Shown here: positions 42,090-51,081 of the stretch, piece after piece
Position numbering within the stretch: position 1 is the first letter of the stretch
How the letters are laid out: every line of letters starts with the position of its first letter
Origin: Frigoribacterium sp. JB110
GTDB taxonomy: Bacteria > Actinomycetota > Actinomycetes > Actinomycetales > Microbacteriaceae
DNA: 64,000 bases
Direction: 5' to 3'
Assembly (NCBI RefSeq): GCF_900163665.1
Contig: NZ_FUIA01000018.1
Coordinates: 62,001 to 126,000 of the forward strand
Program-made: the position numbers and the translations under genes
Notes under the pieces: generated by a model
Told to the model about the DNA's origin: nothing
The model's input: the letters and a program-made list of their open reading frames with translations, nothing else
Database searches by the model: none

Positions 42090-43106
42090 TCAGCTCTGGC
42101 CTTCCTTGGCGTACGGGTTCAGCAGCGCGCCCTTGATCTCATCCGGAACACCCTCCTCCGTGGCGCTGGGGCCGTCGGCTGGCGGGAACGACTCCGTCAT
42201 CGACATCGGCATCGTGCCGTTGCGATAGAAGTTGTTCGAGCCCTGAGACGGCTTCCAGGTGTTCGCCTGCCAGTCCGGCACGTAGTTGCGGTAGCCGCCG
42301 GTGTTCAGCTCGATGCGCAGAGTCGACGGCTCGCGGTAGTAGAGGAAGTTCTGCTCGCCGATGCCGTGGATGGAGGGGCCGTACTCGATGTCGGTGCCGT
42401 TCTCCATCAGCACGTCGGCGGCGATCAGCAGCTCCTCGCGAGTGTCCACCCAGAACGCGAAGTGGTTCACACGGCCGTCGCGACTCGAGCCGTCGAGCAC
42501 GACGCCCAGGTCGTGCGACTTCTCGTTCGTGGTCAGCACGCTGAACACCGAGATCGGCGCCTCGTCGAGCACGGTGCGCGCCATGAAGCGGAAGCCGAGC
42601 ATGCGGACGTACCACTCCACGAACGCGTCGACGTCGCGGGCGGCGATCGTGACGTGGTCGAGCTGGCGCGGGGCGCCGGCATGCGAGGAGCGACGCTGCG
42701 GGCGGTCAGGGTAGATCGAGGCGAGGTCGGCGCCTGAGGAGTGGTGCTCGACATCCCAGTGCAGAGTCATCGGGTGGCCCTGCGGGCCGACGAAGCGATA
42801 GGCGCGGCCGATGGTGTGGCCGTCGAACCATTCCCCATCGACGCCCTCGGCCTCGAGGCGCTTCACGGCCTCCTCGAGGGCCTCGGGGCTCGACGTGCGC
42901 CATCCTGCGGTGTCGAGCGCGGGCTCGTCGCCGGGCACGACGACGAGGCTGTAGCGATAGTAGTCACCCCAGCAGCGCAGGTAGACGGAGCCGTCGATGC
43001 GGTCGACGACCTGCATCCCCACCTGCTCCTCGTAGAACTTCACGGATGCGTCCACGTCAGGCGTCGTCACGGAGACGAATGACAGGTGCGACAGCAGTTT
43101 GATCAT
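42090..43106 (-). CDS. type I extradiol ring-cleavage dioxygenase
   Basis: A 338-residue two-domain vicinal-oxygen-chelate dioxygenase. The iron ligands are His151 (LDHVTI), His215 (VNHFAFW) and Glu266 (RIELNTG). The acid-base residues His198, His248 and Tyr256 are present, at almost the same spacing as in BphC. It would cut a catechol-like ring beside the two hydroxyls. A C-terminal tail of about 55 residues (after NYVPDW) exceeds the usual length. AAGGGAT precedes the ATG at 43106. First enzyme gene after the importer genes. Confidence 0.92.
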   Translation of the reverse strand: MIKLLSHLSFVSVTTPDVDASVKFYEEQVGMQVVDRIDGSVYLRCWGDYYRYSLVVVPGDEPALDTAGWRTSSPEALEEAVKRLEAEGVDGEWFDGHTIGRAYRFVGPQGHPMTLHWDVEHHSSGADLASIYPDRPQRRSSHAGAPRQLDHVTIAARDVDAFVEWYVRMLGFRFMARTVLDEAPISVFSVLTTNEKSHDLGVVLDGSSRDGRVNHFAFWVDTREELLIAADVLMENGTDIEYGPSIHGIGEQNFLYYREPSTLRIELNTGGYRNYVPDWQANTWKPSQGSNNFYRNGTMPMSMTESFPPADGPSATEEGVPDEIKGALLNPYAKEGQS

Positions 43107-43223
43107 CTTTGATCCCTTCTCGGGTGGCTTCGATACCACTCTCGGGGGTGACGCAGGTATCAGGAAAGACGATTTAAGTGATCGACGTCATCAACGACAC
43201 TTATGTCTTGGAGATTCGGGACA
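43107..43223 (-). promoter_or_regulatory. control region of the dioxygenase operon
   Basis: 117 nt with lower GC than the surroundings. On the minus strand AAGTG and CACTT form distant arms around a GATGACGTC core, a pattern that could bind the LysR regulator or another factor. No clear -35/-10 pair was identified, so the enzyme genes may also be read from the importer promoter. Confidence 0.3.
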
Positions 43224-44438
43224 TCATTCGACTCCGAGGTCGCTCACCGATACAGGATCGCCTTCGTCCGCCCAGCTCTCACCGTCGAACCGGGTGCGCT
43301 GATACTCGAGGATCACGCGCCCGCCGGGGCCATTGGTGAGTGTCAGGCCGTCGCGCAGGAAGGGGTTCTCCTCGCCCGAGAAGTCATCCCACGCCGCGAC
43401 GATGCCCTCGCTCGTGACCTCGTCGGCCGTTTCGATCGCTGCCACGAGCGCGGCCGCCATGCCGTAGGAGTTCAGGGCGAGCGCGATGTCGGTGTCGTCG
43501 CTGTGCCCCGACTCATCCATCGCCTCAAAGAACTCGACCAGAGCCGGGTCGTCGGCGTAGCGCGGGTCGGCGGGATCTTTGCCGAATTGGAACGCGTACG
43601 CCCCGTCGACGATCTCCTCACCCGTTGGACCGACCGTCGTGTGGAAGTCGGACATCGTCGACGTGACGCTGATCGTCGGGTCCCACCCGATCTGGTCGAT
43701 GTAGGTCAGTGCCGAACTGATCGTCGGTGAGCCGACGGCCAAGACAAGCGCGTCGACCCCTGCAGCTTCGAACTCAGTGATCTGGGCGCTGACATCACCG
43801 GTCCCCGGCGGGATCTCCGCGACGAGGCGAGGCTCAATACCACCTGCCTCAAGGCCGTCGACGAGACTGTGGGTGAGGTCATTGTTGAGCCCCATGACAC
43901 CGACCGTCGCCTCGGGCTGCTCTTCCGCGAGCCAAGCAGCCTGCGCCCGGCCCTCCCACGCAAGGTCGGGCCACCACGCACGGTGCAATGGGTATTCGTC
44001 GACCTCTCCGAAGGGTGAGTTGGCCGCCAGTGTGAACCCGGCGATGCCGGCTTCGGCCAGGTAGTCGCGGCCCGCTATCGCGATACCCCCGAAATTGATC
44101 ACGGCGACCGCACCGTCCTCGGCGAATTGACGCTGATTCTCAACGAGACGAGCAGGGTCGTATGCATCGTCGGCGACACTCAACTCGATCGTGCGACCAT
44201 CGACACCGCCGTCCGCATTGACTCTGTCGAAGTACGCCTCGATGCCCGAGAGGCCCGGAGCGACGTCGGCAAGAGGCCCGCTCAGGGGCCAGCTCGCGCC
44301 GATCACGATCGACTCGCTCGGGTCAGCCTCCCCGCCGTCGTCGTCACCGCGACCCGTGCAGCCGACGACCAGTCCGGCCGTCGCGATCAGGGCGAAGGTG
44401 CTCAGCGCGAAGTTGCGCCTGCTGCGTTGCATACTCAT
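43224..44438 (-). CDS. branched-chain-amino-acid-type ABC importer, substrate-binding lipoprotein
   Basis: A 404-residue type 1 binding protein (LivJ/HAAT class). The lipobox LVVGC puts the lipidated Cys at 27. The core starts IVIGASWPLSGPLADVAPG and has the usual VAVINFGGIAIAGRDYLAEA hinge. GAGAAGGAGA precedes the ATG, which overlaps the livM-type stop by 4 nt. It lies between the transport genes and the ring-cleavage genes, so the likely ligand is the aromatic acid degraded by the operon. Relatives bind benzoates, phenylpropanoids and amino acids. Confidence 0.87.
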   Translation of the reverse strand: MSMQRSRRNFALSTFALIATAGLVVGCTGRGDDDGGEADPSESIVIGASWPLSGPLADVAPGLSGIEAYFDRVNADGGVDGRTIELSVADDAYDPARLVENQRQFAEDGAVAVINFGGIAIAGRDYLAEAGIAGFTLAANSPFGEVDEYPLHRAWWPDLAWEGRAQAAWLAEEQPEATVGVMGLNNDLTHSLVDGLEAGGIEPRLVAEIPPGTGDVSAQITEFEAAGVDALVLAVGSPTISSALTYIDQIGWDPTISVTSTMSDFHTTVGPTGEEIVDGAYAFQFGKDPADPRYADDPALVEFFEAMDESGHSDDTDIALALNSYGMAAALVAAIETADEVTSEGIVAAWDDFSGEENPFLRDGLTLTNGPGGRVILEYQRTRFDGESWADEGDPVSVSDLGVE

Positions 44439-45457
44439 GAGATCTCCTTCTCATCCGGTGCTGTGTGACGTGTAGGTCTGCGCGCGGTCATCCGGCGCAC
44501 GAATGCGACCACCGATCCGACTAGTCCGTTCGGGGCGAAGAGCACGCACAGGGCGAGGATGATCGCGAAGATGAGGTCAGCAAGGTGCCCGGATGCCTGG
44601 CCCGCGATGAATCCGCTGGTCATCGTCGGCAGATAGACGACGAGCGCTCCGCCGATGATCGCGCCGATCCACGATCGAGTGCCCCCGACCACGGCGGCGA
44701 CGAGCAGCGTGATCGAGAACAGCAATGGGTAGGAATCCGGCACGACGAGGCCGAGCACGAGCCCGTAGAGCCCGCCGGCGAGCCCCGCGACGGCGGCGCT
44801 GACGACGAAGAACTGCAGCTTCACGCGGTGGACGTCGATGCCGCTCGACGCGGCGAGGATCTGCCCCGACCGGATTGCGGCGAGCGCCCCGCCTGCGCGT
44901 CCCGAAACAAGCCGCTGCAGCAAGAACAGAACCGCGATCAGAATCGCGAAGACCACGAGGAACATCCACTGCGCCTCGGTCAGCCCGTCCGATGGCGACG
45001 AGAACGCTCCCATCGCAACGATCCCCGACTGCCCTCCGGTCACCTCCGAGAATCGGAACAGCGCGATCGGGAAGACTGCCGCGATGACGATTGTGAACAG
45101 TCCGAGGTTGAAGCCTCCCAGTCGCACCGCGGGGATGCCGATGACCAAGCCGACGACGGCGCTGACGAGCACCCCGACGAGAATGCCGACGACAGGCGAG
45201 ACGCCGAGATCGCGCATCGACATGAGCGTCGCGTACCCGCCGATCCCGAAAACGGCGCCGTGCCCGAGACTGACCTGGCCGGTGAAGCCCAGGACGAGGT
45301 TGAGACTCGCGACGCACATCGCGACCGTCACGATGCGGCTGAGGTTGTACAGATCGTAGTCACTGACCAGGAAGGGCAGGGCGAACCCGATCAGGATGGC
45401 GAGCGTGACAGCGCCACGCCCGATCAGGGCCGGGATGTCTCTGGCCTGGGCGTTCAT
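44435..45457 (-). CDS. HAAT-type ABC importer, permease 2 (LivM class)
   Basis: A 340-residue permease with about ten membrane helices. The LivM landmarks are LNLVLGFTGQVSLGHGAVFG, RSGQILAASSGIDVHRVKL and VVGGTRSWIGAIIGG. The start overlaps the livH-type stop by 4 nt and the end overlaps the binding-protein start. The frame stays open far upstream, but the LivM N-terminus fixes the ATG at 45457. Confidence 0.9.
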   Translation of the reverse strand: MNAQARDIPALIGRGAVTLAILIGFALPFLVSDYDLYNLSRIVTVAMCVASLNLVLGFTGQVSLGHGAVFGIGGYATLMSMRDLGVSPVVGILVGVLVSAVVGLVIGIPAVRLGGFNLGLFTIVIAAVFPIALFRFSEVTGGQSGIVAMGAFSSPSDGLTEAQWMFLVVFAILIAVLFLLQRLVSGRAGGALAAIRSGQILAASSGIDVHRVKLQFFVVSAAVAGLAGGLYGLVLGLVVPDSYPLLFSITLLVAAVVGGTRSWIGAIIGGALVVYLPTMTSGFIAGQASGHLADLIFAIILALCVLFAPNGLVGSVVAFVRRMTARRPTRHTAPDEKEIS

Positions 45458-46335
45458 GCGCGCACCACACTTCCTCGGCCGAACAGACCGGCGGGTTTCA
45501 CGAGGATCACGACGATCACGACGACGAAGGCGAAGACGACGTTGAGGTCGCCTCCGAGACCTGGCACGTAGCGACCTCCGAGAGCCGTGAGGATTCCGAT
45601 CAGGAGTCCACCGATGACAACGCCGACACGGCTCGAGAGGCCGCCGAGGTTCGCGGCGGCGAGGGCCATGAGCAACGGCACGAGCATCATGCCCGGAGTG
45701 AGGCCCGACGTCGGCGCCGCGACGAGGCCGGCGACGGCGCCGACGGCGCAGGCCACGGCCCATCCGGCCGACCGCCACAGCCCCGGTCGCAGACCGAGAA
45801 GCGCTGCGGAGTCGCCGTTCTGCGCGACGGCACGCAGCCGCAGACCGAAGGACGTGCGCGTGAACAGCAGGGACATGGCGATCATCGTGACGAGCACGAG
45901 GCACACGCCGCCGATCTGCTGGCTGGTCACGCGCACATCGCCGAACATGACGACCCACGAACCGAACGGGTTCGGGAACGATCGCGGGTCGGTGCCCCAC
46001 AGCATCGCGACGGCAGCGTGAATCCCGAGCAACAACGTCACGCTGAGTGTCATGAGCGAATCCTCGCGCTTCGGCGGAATCCACCGAACGATGCCTTGGT
46101 AGGTGACGACACCGAGCAGCGCCGATCCCCCGATCGCGATGATCATCGCGGGCCAGACCGGAATGCCAGCCATGATCGCAGCCCATGCGACGTACGCGGC
46201 CACTACCGCCATCTCGCCCTGGGCGAGGTTGATCATGCCGGTGCCCTGAAAGACGACGGCGAGCGCGAGCGCGAGCGCGGCGTACACCATGCCCGTCATG
46301 AGGCCGTCCAGGACGATCTGCAGCAACTCGATCAT
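45454..46335 (-). CDS. HAAT-type ABC importer, permease 1 (LivH class)
   Basis: A 293-residue permease with eight or so membrane helices and the LivH pattern: DGLMTGMVYAALALALAVVF, GTGMINLAQGEMAVVAAYVA, the cytoplasmic TSFGLRLRAVAQNGDSAALLG loop and ANLGGLSSRVGVVIGGLLIG. The ATG at 46335 overlaps the stop of the LivF-class ATPase. With the LivM-class protein it forms the channel. Confidence 0.9.
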   Translation of the reverse strand: MIELLQIVLDGLMTGMVYAALALALAVVFQGTGMINLAQGEMAVVAAYVAWAAIMAGIPVWPAMIIAIGGSALLGVVTYQGIVRWIPPKREDSLMTLSVTLLLGIHAAVAMLWGTDPRSFPNPFGSWVVMFGDVRVTSQQIGGVCLVLVTMIAMSLLFTRTSFGLRLRAVAQNGDSAALLGLRPGLWRSAGWAVACAVGAVAGLVAAPTSGLTPGMMLVPLLMALAAANLGGLSSRVGVVIGGLLIGILTALGGRYVPGLGGDLNVVFAFVVVIVVILVKPAGLFGRGSVVRA

Positions 46336-47129
46336 CGCCGCCCCTCCCCGGTCTGAGTGGCTTCGGGGGCCGGCGGTCGCGAGCCCGAGGGGTGCGCGTC
46401 GACCGCGTCGGCCGCGCCACCGAAGTAGATGCTCTGGATCGCGTCGACAGTCGCGGGATCGCTCGTGCTCCCCTCGTGCACGGCCAATCCGCGGGCGAAG
46501 ATGACCGCGCGATCCGCGACCTTCACCGAGAGACGCGCATTCTGCTCGGCGAGCACGATCGTCAGGGCCCACTCGTGGCGCACCTGCTCGAAGCGCTCGA
46601 AGAGGTCACGAGAGGTCAGGGGCGCCAATCCCAGCGACGGCTCGTCGATGAGGAGCAGCTTCGGTCGTGCCAGCAGGGCTCGCGCGATCGCGAGCATCTG
46701 AGCCTGGCCACCCGAGAGCGCCCCGGCAGGCCGACGACGGAAATCTTTCAGGATCGGGAAGGTCGCGAAGACCAGACCGAAGTCCTTCGCAGTCTCGCTC
46801 CTCCTGTCACGCGGACGGGAGAGTGCACCCAGGCGCAGGTTCTCCTCGACCGTCAGGTCGGTGAACGTACCGCGGCCTGCGGGCACGTGCCCGATACCGA
46901 GACGCGCGATCGCCGCGGTGGTGCGACCTGCGAGATCCTCGCCGTTGAAGCGCCGTGCACCCGACGCCGAGACGCCCCCGGTGACGGCACGCAGGAACGA
47001 GGTCTTGCCCGCGCCGTTGGCGCCCAGGATGGCGATGATCTGCCCTTCGTCAACTGTCAGGTCGACCCCGTGAAGCACTTCGACACGGCCATAGGAGGCC
47101 CGCAGACCACTGATCTCAAGCAGACTCAT
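46332..47129 (-). CDS. HAAT-type ABC importer, ATPase 2 (LivF class)
   Basis: A 265-residue ATPase. Walker A is GANGAGKT, the signature LSGGQAQM and Walker B LLLIDEPSLGL. GIGHVPAGRGTFTDLTVEENL is the LivF-type stretch. The C-terminal 25 residues are Pro/Glu-rich and look unstructured. It overlaps the LivG-class gene by 4 nt. Confidence 0.9.
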   Translation of the reverse strand: MSLLEISGLRASYGRVEVLHGVDLTVDEGQIIAILGANGAGKTSFLRAVTGGVSASGARRFNGEDLAGRTTAAIARLGIGHVPAGRGTFTDLTVEENLRLGALSRPRDRRSETAKDFGLVFATFPILKDFRRRPAGALSGGQAQMLAIARALLARPKLLLIDEPSLGLAPLTSRDLFERFEQVRHEWALTIVLAEQNARLSVKVADRAVIFARGLAVHEGSTSDPATVDAIQSIYFGGAADAVDAHPSGSRPPAPEATQTGEGRR

Positions 47130-47971
47130 GCGGCCTCCTCATCGTCATCAGGACCGAGATACGCGGCGATCACCGCGGGGTCCGTGCGCACGTCCTGGGG
47201 TGCCCCGACAGCGAGCAGCTTCCCCGCGTCGAGGACAGCCACCTGGCGGGCGACGCGCATCACGAGCGAGACGTCGTGCTCGACCAGAAGCGCTGTCATC
47301 CCGCTGTGCTCACCGTGCGCGATGATGAGGTCGAGCAGCTCGTCGGCCTCCGCCGCGCTGAGCCCGGCGGCCGGCTCGTCGAGCATCAGCAATCGTGGCT
47401 TCGCCACGAGCGCCCGCGCGATCTCCACTCGGCGCCGGTCGGCGTGTGCGAGCTCCGACACCCAGCGGCCCAGGATGTCCTCCGACAGACCGACATCGGC
47501 GGCGATCTCGAGCGTGCGGTTCCGTGCGTCCGTCGCCTCGCGCCGCGACCGCGGCAGGGCGGCGGCCGTACCGAACGCACCCGTTCTCGTCCACGGGAGC
47601 GCGCCGAGCGCGACGTTGTCGTAGACGGTCGCCTCCTCGATGAGCATCGGCGTCTGGAAGGTCCGGGCGACTCCGGCTCGCGCACGTTGATCAGCGCGCA
47701 ACGAGCGGATCTGCCGGTCGCCGAGCGCGATCTCGCCTTCGTGACGGTAGATGCCGCTGATGCAGTTGAACAGCGTCGTCTTGCCGGCACCGTTGGGGCC
47801 GATCACTGCTGATATGCCGCCCTGAGGGATGTCGAAGGTGACATCGTCCAGTGCGCGCACGCCGCGGAAGGCAATACCCACGTGCTGAAGCCGTACAGCG
47901 GGGCCGAGCCGGTCGTCACCTGCATCAGGTCTGCCAGGAGCCGACGCGGAGTCGGGAAAGGTCGTGTTCAT
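47126..47971 (-). CDS. HAAT-type ABC importer, ATPase 1 (LivG class)
   Basis: A 281-residue ATPase. Walker A is GPNGAGKT, followed by the LivG-type RAGVARTFQTPMLIEEATVY; Walker B is LLMLDEPAAGLS. The signature segment reads LAHADRRRVEIARAL, lacking the usual Gly/Gln, a departure from the LSYGxQRR form. GGAGG precedes the ATG at 47971 (MNTTFPD); the frame is open further up but passes the LysR promoter. First gene of the whole importer-catabolism unit. Confidence 0.88.
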   Translation of the reverse strand: MNTTFPDSASAPGRPDAGDDRLGPAVRLQHVGIAFRGVRALDDVTFDIPQGGISAVIGPNGAGKTTLFNCISGIYRHEGEIALGDRQIRSLRADQRARAGVARTFQTPMLIEEATVYDNVALGALPWTRTGAFGTAAALPRSRREATDARNRTLEIAADVGLSEDILGRWVSELAHADRRRVEIARALVAKPRLLMLDEPAAGLSAAEADELLDLIIAHGEHSGMTALLVEHDVSLVMRVARQVAVLDAGKLLAVGAPQDVRTDPAVIAAYLGPDDDEEAA

Positions 47972-48167
47972 CGTCGAACCTCCATTGCCTTCCATCACCG
48001 CACGCGACGCGGAATCCGAGAAGATGATTTCCGTTATTCCAGTTATCGGCGAGACTGATAGCGCGTCCTCGTCGGGCGCCTCTGTATGATCGGGCTCGCT
48101 GATGCGTCTCGCCGCCGGATCTGCGCCACCGATATCGAGAACGGCAGTCAGGGAGGAGCACACCACC
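47972..48167. promoter_or_regulatory. divergent control region, importer operon / LysR gene
   Basis: 196 nt. The centre (about 48025-48065) is AT-richer and holds TTATTCCAGTTATC-type near-repeats on a spacing that would suit a LysR tetramer. GGGAGGAG for LysR lies at its right end and GGAGG for the LivG-class gene at its left end. Confidence 0.4.
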
Positions 48168-49094
48168 ATGTCCGAAACGCCCTACCTGTCCCGTCTCGAC
48201 CTGAATCTGCTCGTCTCGCTCGATGCCCTTCTCAGCGAGCGCAGCGTCACCCGGGCCGCGGAACGGCTCCGGCTGAGCCAGCCGGCGCTCAGCGCATCGC
48301 TCGCAAGGCTGCGCACGCATTTCGGCGACCCGCTTCTCGCGCGCCGCGGCAACACCTACGAACTCACTCCCCTCGCGGTTCGCCTCGCTGAGCACACCAG
48401 CACCGCGCTGGATTCAGCGCGACGCGTGTTCGAGAGCCAGGCGATGTGGACACCGCACGAGTCCACACGAGAGTTCACCATCTTCGGATCCGACTACGGA
48501 TTCACGACGATCGGCCCGCGCGTGACCGCCTTGGCTTCCCGCGCCGCCCCCGGAGTGAGGTTCCGCTTCGTCCTGCACACACCGGCTGTGGTCTCCGATG
48601 CCGCGCATCACCTGCGATCCGTCGACGGCATGATCCTGCCGCACGGCTTCCTCACCGACCTGCCCTACGCCGATTTGTGGTCAGACGATTGGGTGCTGCT
48701 CGTCGCGGATTCGAACACACGCGTTGGCGAGCACGCCACGATGGCGGACCTGGCCGAGTCACCGTGGGTGTTCACCTACCAATCGCGCACGGCCTACACG
48801 TCCGCGACCCAGCAGCTCCACCAGCTCGGTCTCGAACCCCGGGTGGAGGCCGTGGTGGAGAGCTTCCTCGCGCTGCCGCACTTCGTCCTGGGCAGCAATC
48901 GCCTCGCGCTCGTTCAACGACACCTCGCTGACTCGTTCCGCGGCATGTCGGGCATCCGAATCCTGCCCCTTCCGTTCGACGCGACCCCCATCGTCAACGC
49001 CTTGTGGTGGCATCCGGTGCACAGCCGCGACCCGGAGCACACATGGATGCGCGAACTCATCACACAGGCGGCGACCGAGCTCACCGCGCCGTAG
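48168..49094 (+). CDS. LysR-family regulator
   Basis: A 308-residue LysR protein. The winged helix covers LDLNLLVSLDALLSERSVTR and AAERLRLSQPALSASLARLR; the effector domain follows from about residue 95. The NodD-like opening and DPLLARRGNTYELTPLA linker are characteristic. GGGAGGAG lies 9 nt before the ATG at 48168. It is divergent from the importer operon and is its probable activator, with the substrate or an early intermediate as the signal. Confidence 0.88.
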   Translation: MSETPYLSRLDLNLLVSLDALLSERSVTRAAERLRLSQPALSASLARLRTHFGDPLLARRGNTYELTPLAVRLAEHTSTALDSARRVFESQAMWTPHESTREFTIFGSDYGFTTIGPRVTALASRAAPGVRFRFVLHTPAVVSDAAHHLRSVDGMILPHGFLTDLPYADLWSDDWVLLVADSNTRVGEHATMADLAESPWVFTYQSRTAYTSATQQLHQLGLEPRVEAVVESFLALPHFVLGSNRLALVQRHLADSFRGMSGIRILPLPFDATPIVNALWWHPVHSRDPEHTWMRELITQAATELTAP

Positions 49095-49113
49095 GGCGTC
49101 GGCGTCACGTTGC

Positions 49114-49142
49114 GGAAGTGCCGGCGTCTATCGCCGACTTCC
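49114..49142. terminator. convergent hairpin between LysR and binding-protein genes
   Basis: GGAAGT-GC-CGGCG pairs with CGCC-GACTTCC around TCTAT, an 11-bp stem with a 2-nt bulge. It lies between two convergent stop codons. No T-run. Confidence 0.4.
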
Positions 49143-50158
49143 TATTCGTCGCCCAGCGCGTCATTCGCCGGAGCGATGAAACGGTCGTCGAGCAGCGCGT
49201 CGAGATCGACCTCCTCGGTCAGTTCTCCCGCGTCGGTCAGGCGCTGCACGGTCTCCTGCCAGACCTCCGCGTCGAGCTGGCCGTAGTCGGCGCCCTCGCG
49301 CGGCGACCAGCCATCAAGCCCGAACTCGAACAGGGAGCGCGCGACTTCCTCGTTCTCCCATTCCTCCGGCACGCGTTCGCGGAGGAGCTGCTCGAGCTCA
49401 TCCGGGTTCTGCAGCCCCCAGTCTGTGCCGCGCGCGACGGCGCGCAGGAACCCCTCGACGGCGGCATCGTCGGCTTCCTCACCGATCACGAACGCGCCGG
49501 ACGGCGTCTCCGCGATCGACTCGGGCGTGATGTCCTGCAGCTCGTAGCCGACCGCCTGCACCGCGGCGAAGTCGAGCACGGAACCGGCAAAGGCATCGAA
49601 CTGCCCGCCGTCCAGCTCGTTCGCGATCACCTGGCCACCGCCGCCGACGGTGACGAGGGTCACGTCGTCGAGCGTCAGCCCCGCAGTGTCGAGCGCCGAC
49701 GCGATCAGCGCGCGCTCTTCGTCGGAGGAGATGCCGATGGTCGCGCCGTCAAGTCCGGAGACGTCGACGATGTCGCCGCCCGCCGGCACCACGATCCCCT
49801 CGGGTGAGAGTCGCGTGGCGTCGTAGACGACCGCCAAGGACGGATCGCTGGCAAGGGCGAAGAAGATCTCACCGGCTGACGCCGCGGCGATGTCGGCCGA
49901 GCCGCTCGCCACGAGCGACGAGGTCGGCAGGTCCTCACTCGCCGGAGCGACTTCGACGGCGACACCCTCATCCTCGAAGTAGCCGTTCTCCTCCGCGACG
50001 ATCACGGGGAAGTACGCCATCGACTCGGGCGTCGGCTGCGCCCATATCAGTTCCAGTGCGTCGCCGTCCTGCGGCTCGCTGCCGCAGGAGGCGAGGGTCA
50101 GAGCTGCCGCGCCCGCAAGGGCGAGAGCTGCGACGCGGGTCCGTGTGGTGATGTGCAT
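49142..50158 (-). CDS. NitT/TauT-type ABC importer, substrate-binding lipoprotein
   Basis: A 338-residue SsuA/ThiY-like binding protein. The lipobox LASC gives a lipidated Cys at 25; the fold begins with LIWAQPTPESMAYFPVIVAE ENGYF, as in NMT1-type proteins. Members bind sulfonates, nitrate, thiamine precursors or aromatic acids. The ATG at 50158 begins a normal signal peptide. It is the last gene of an ATPase-permease-binding protein set. The ligand is not known, and no thiamine or sulfonate genes lie nearby. Confidence 0.85.
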   Translation of the reverse strand: MHITTRTRVAALALAGAAALTLASCGSEPQDGDALELIWAQPTPESMAYFPVIVAEENGYFEDEGVAVEVAPASEDLPTSSLVASGSADIAAASAGEIFFALASDPSLAVVYDATRLSPEGIVVPAGGDIVDVSGLDGATIGISSDEERALIASALDTAGLTLDDVTLVTVGGGGQVIANELDGGQFDAFAGSVLDFAAVQAVGYELQDITPESIAETPSGAFVIGEEADDAAVEGFLRAVARGTDWGLQNPDELEQLLRERVPEEWENEEVARSLFEFGLDGWSPREGADYGQLDAEVWQETVQRLTDAGELTEEVDLDALLDDRFIAPANDALGDE

Positions 50159-50211
50159 GGTCACTCCTCGTTGAGTAGGCACTGACTGGATCTCTGAATC
50201 TCGGGTGTGGG

Positions 50212-51081
50212 TCACGAACGCCGGGGCGACGGAGGCTCCTGGGCACCGACCACAGTCGTCGCACGATGCTGAGCACGTGCCTCGCGGCCGGCGAGCCTGG
50301 CGTCGTTGCGCCAGAAGACGACCCACCTCTCCGCCCCGGCCATGGCGAGATACAGCAGGAGGCCGAGGACGGTGAGGGCGATCACGACGGCAAAGGCAGA
50401 CGCCACGGCGAGCTGATAGCTGTACCGGGTCACCAGCACTCCGAGCCCGCGCTCGGCCGACACGAACTCGCCGACGACCGCACCGATCAGCGCGAGGGTC
50501 ATCGCGGTCTTGAGACCGGCGAAGATCGTCGGGAGCGCACGCGGCAGCTGCAGACGCACCAGGGTCTGGAAGCGCCTGGCACCCAGGGAGCGGAACAGCT
50601 CCTCCTCCGTGCGATCCGCGGAGAGCATTCCCGCCGCCGTGTTCACGTAGACGGGGAAGAAGCAGATCAGCGCCGCGATCGCGATCTTCGACGAGTACCC
50701 GAAGCCGAGCCATGCGATGATCAGCGGTGCGACGGCGACGAGCGGGGTCACCTGCAGCGCAACCACGTAAGGCGACACGGCGCGACGCAGCAGGCTCGAC
50801 ATCGACGCCAGCACCGCGAGGACGAAGGCGAGCCCGCTTCCGATCCCGAACCCTGCGACGGTTTCGAAGGCCGTGGCCGCGATGTGCTCCCAGATGCGCG
50901 CCTCGGCGAACTGGTCGATGAGTGCGATCACGACTTCGCTTGGTCGGGGAAGAATGAGCGCACTGACGAGCCCAGCTGCAACCGCCGTCTCGACCGCCGC
51001 GACGAGCAGCACCAGCAGTGCGATCGCCGGCCAGATGATCCGGATCGTGGCGGTCGCCCCGCGCTGCGACGCGCCGCTCAT
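50212..51081 (-). CDS. NitT/TauT-type ABC importer, permease
   Basis: A 289-residue SsuC/TauC-like permease with about six membrane helices. The ATPase-contact loop ELFRSLGARRFQTLVRLQLP and the following LPTIFAGLKTAMTLALIGAVVGEF are standard. A basic tail of about 40 residues ends the protein. The ATG overlaps the ATPase stop by 4 nt. Confidence 0.88.
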   Translation of the reverse strand: MSGASQRGATATIRIIWPAIALLVLLVAAVETAVAAGLVSALILPRPSEVVIALIDQFAEARIWEHIAATAFETVAGFGIGSGLAFVLAVLASMSSLLRRAVSPYVVALQVTPLVAVAPLIIAWLGFGYSSKIAIAALICFFPVYVNTAAGMLSADRTEEELFRSLGARRFQTLVRLQLPRALPTIFAGLKTAMTLALIGAVVGEFVSAERGLGVLVTRYSYQLAVASAFAVVIALTVLGLLLYLAMAGAERWVVFWRNDARLAGREARAQHRATTVVGAQEPPSPRRS

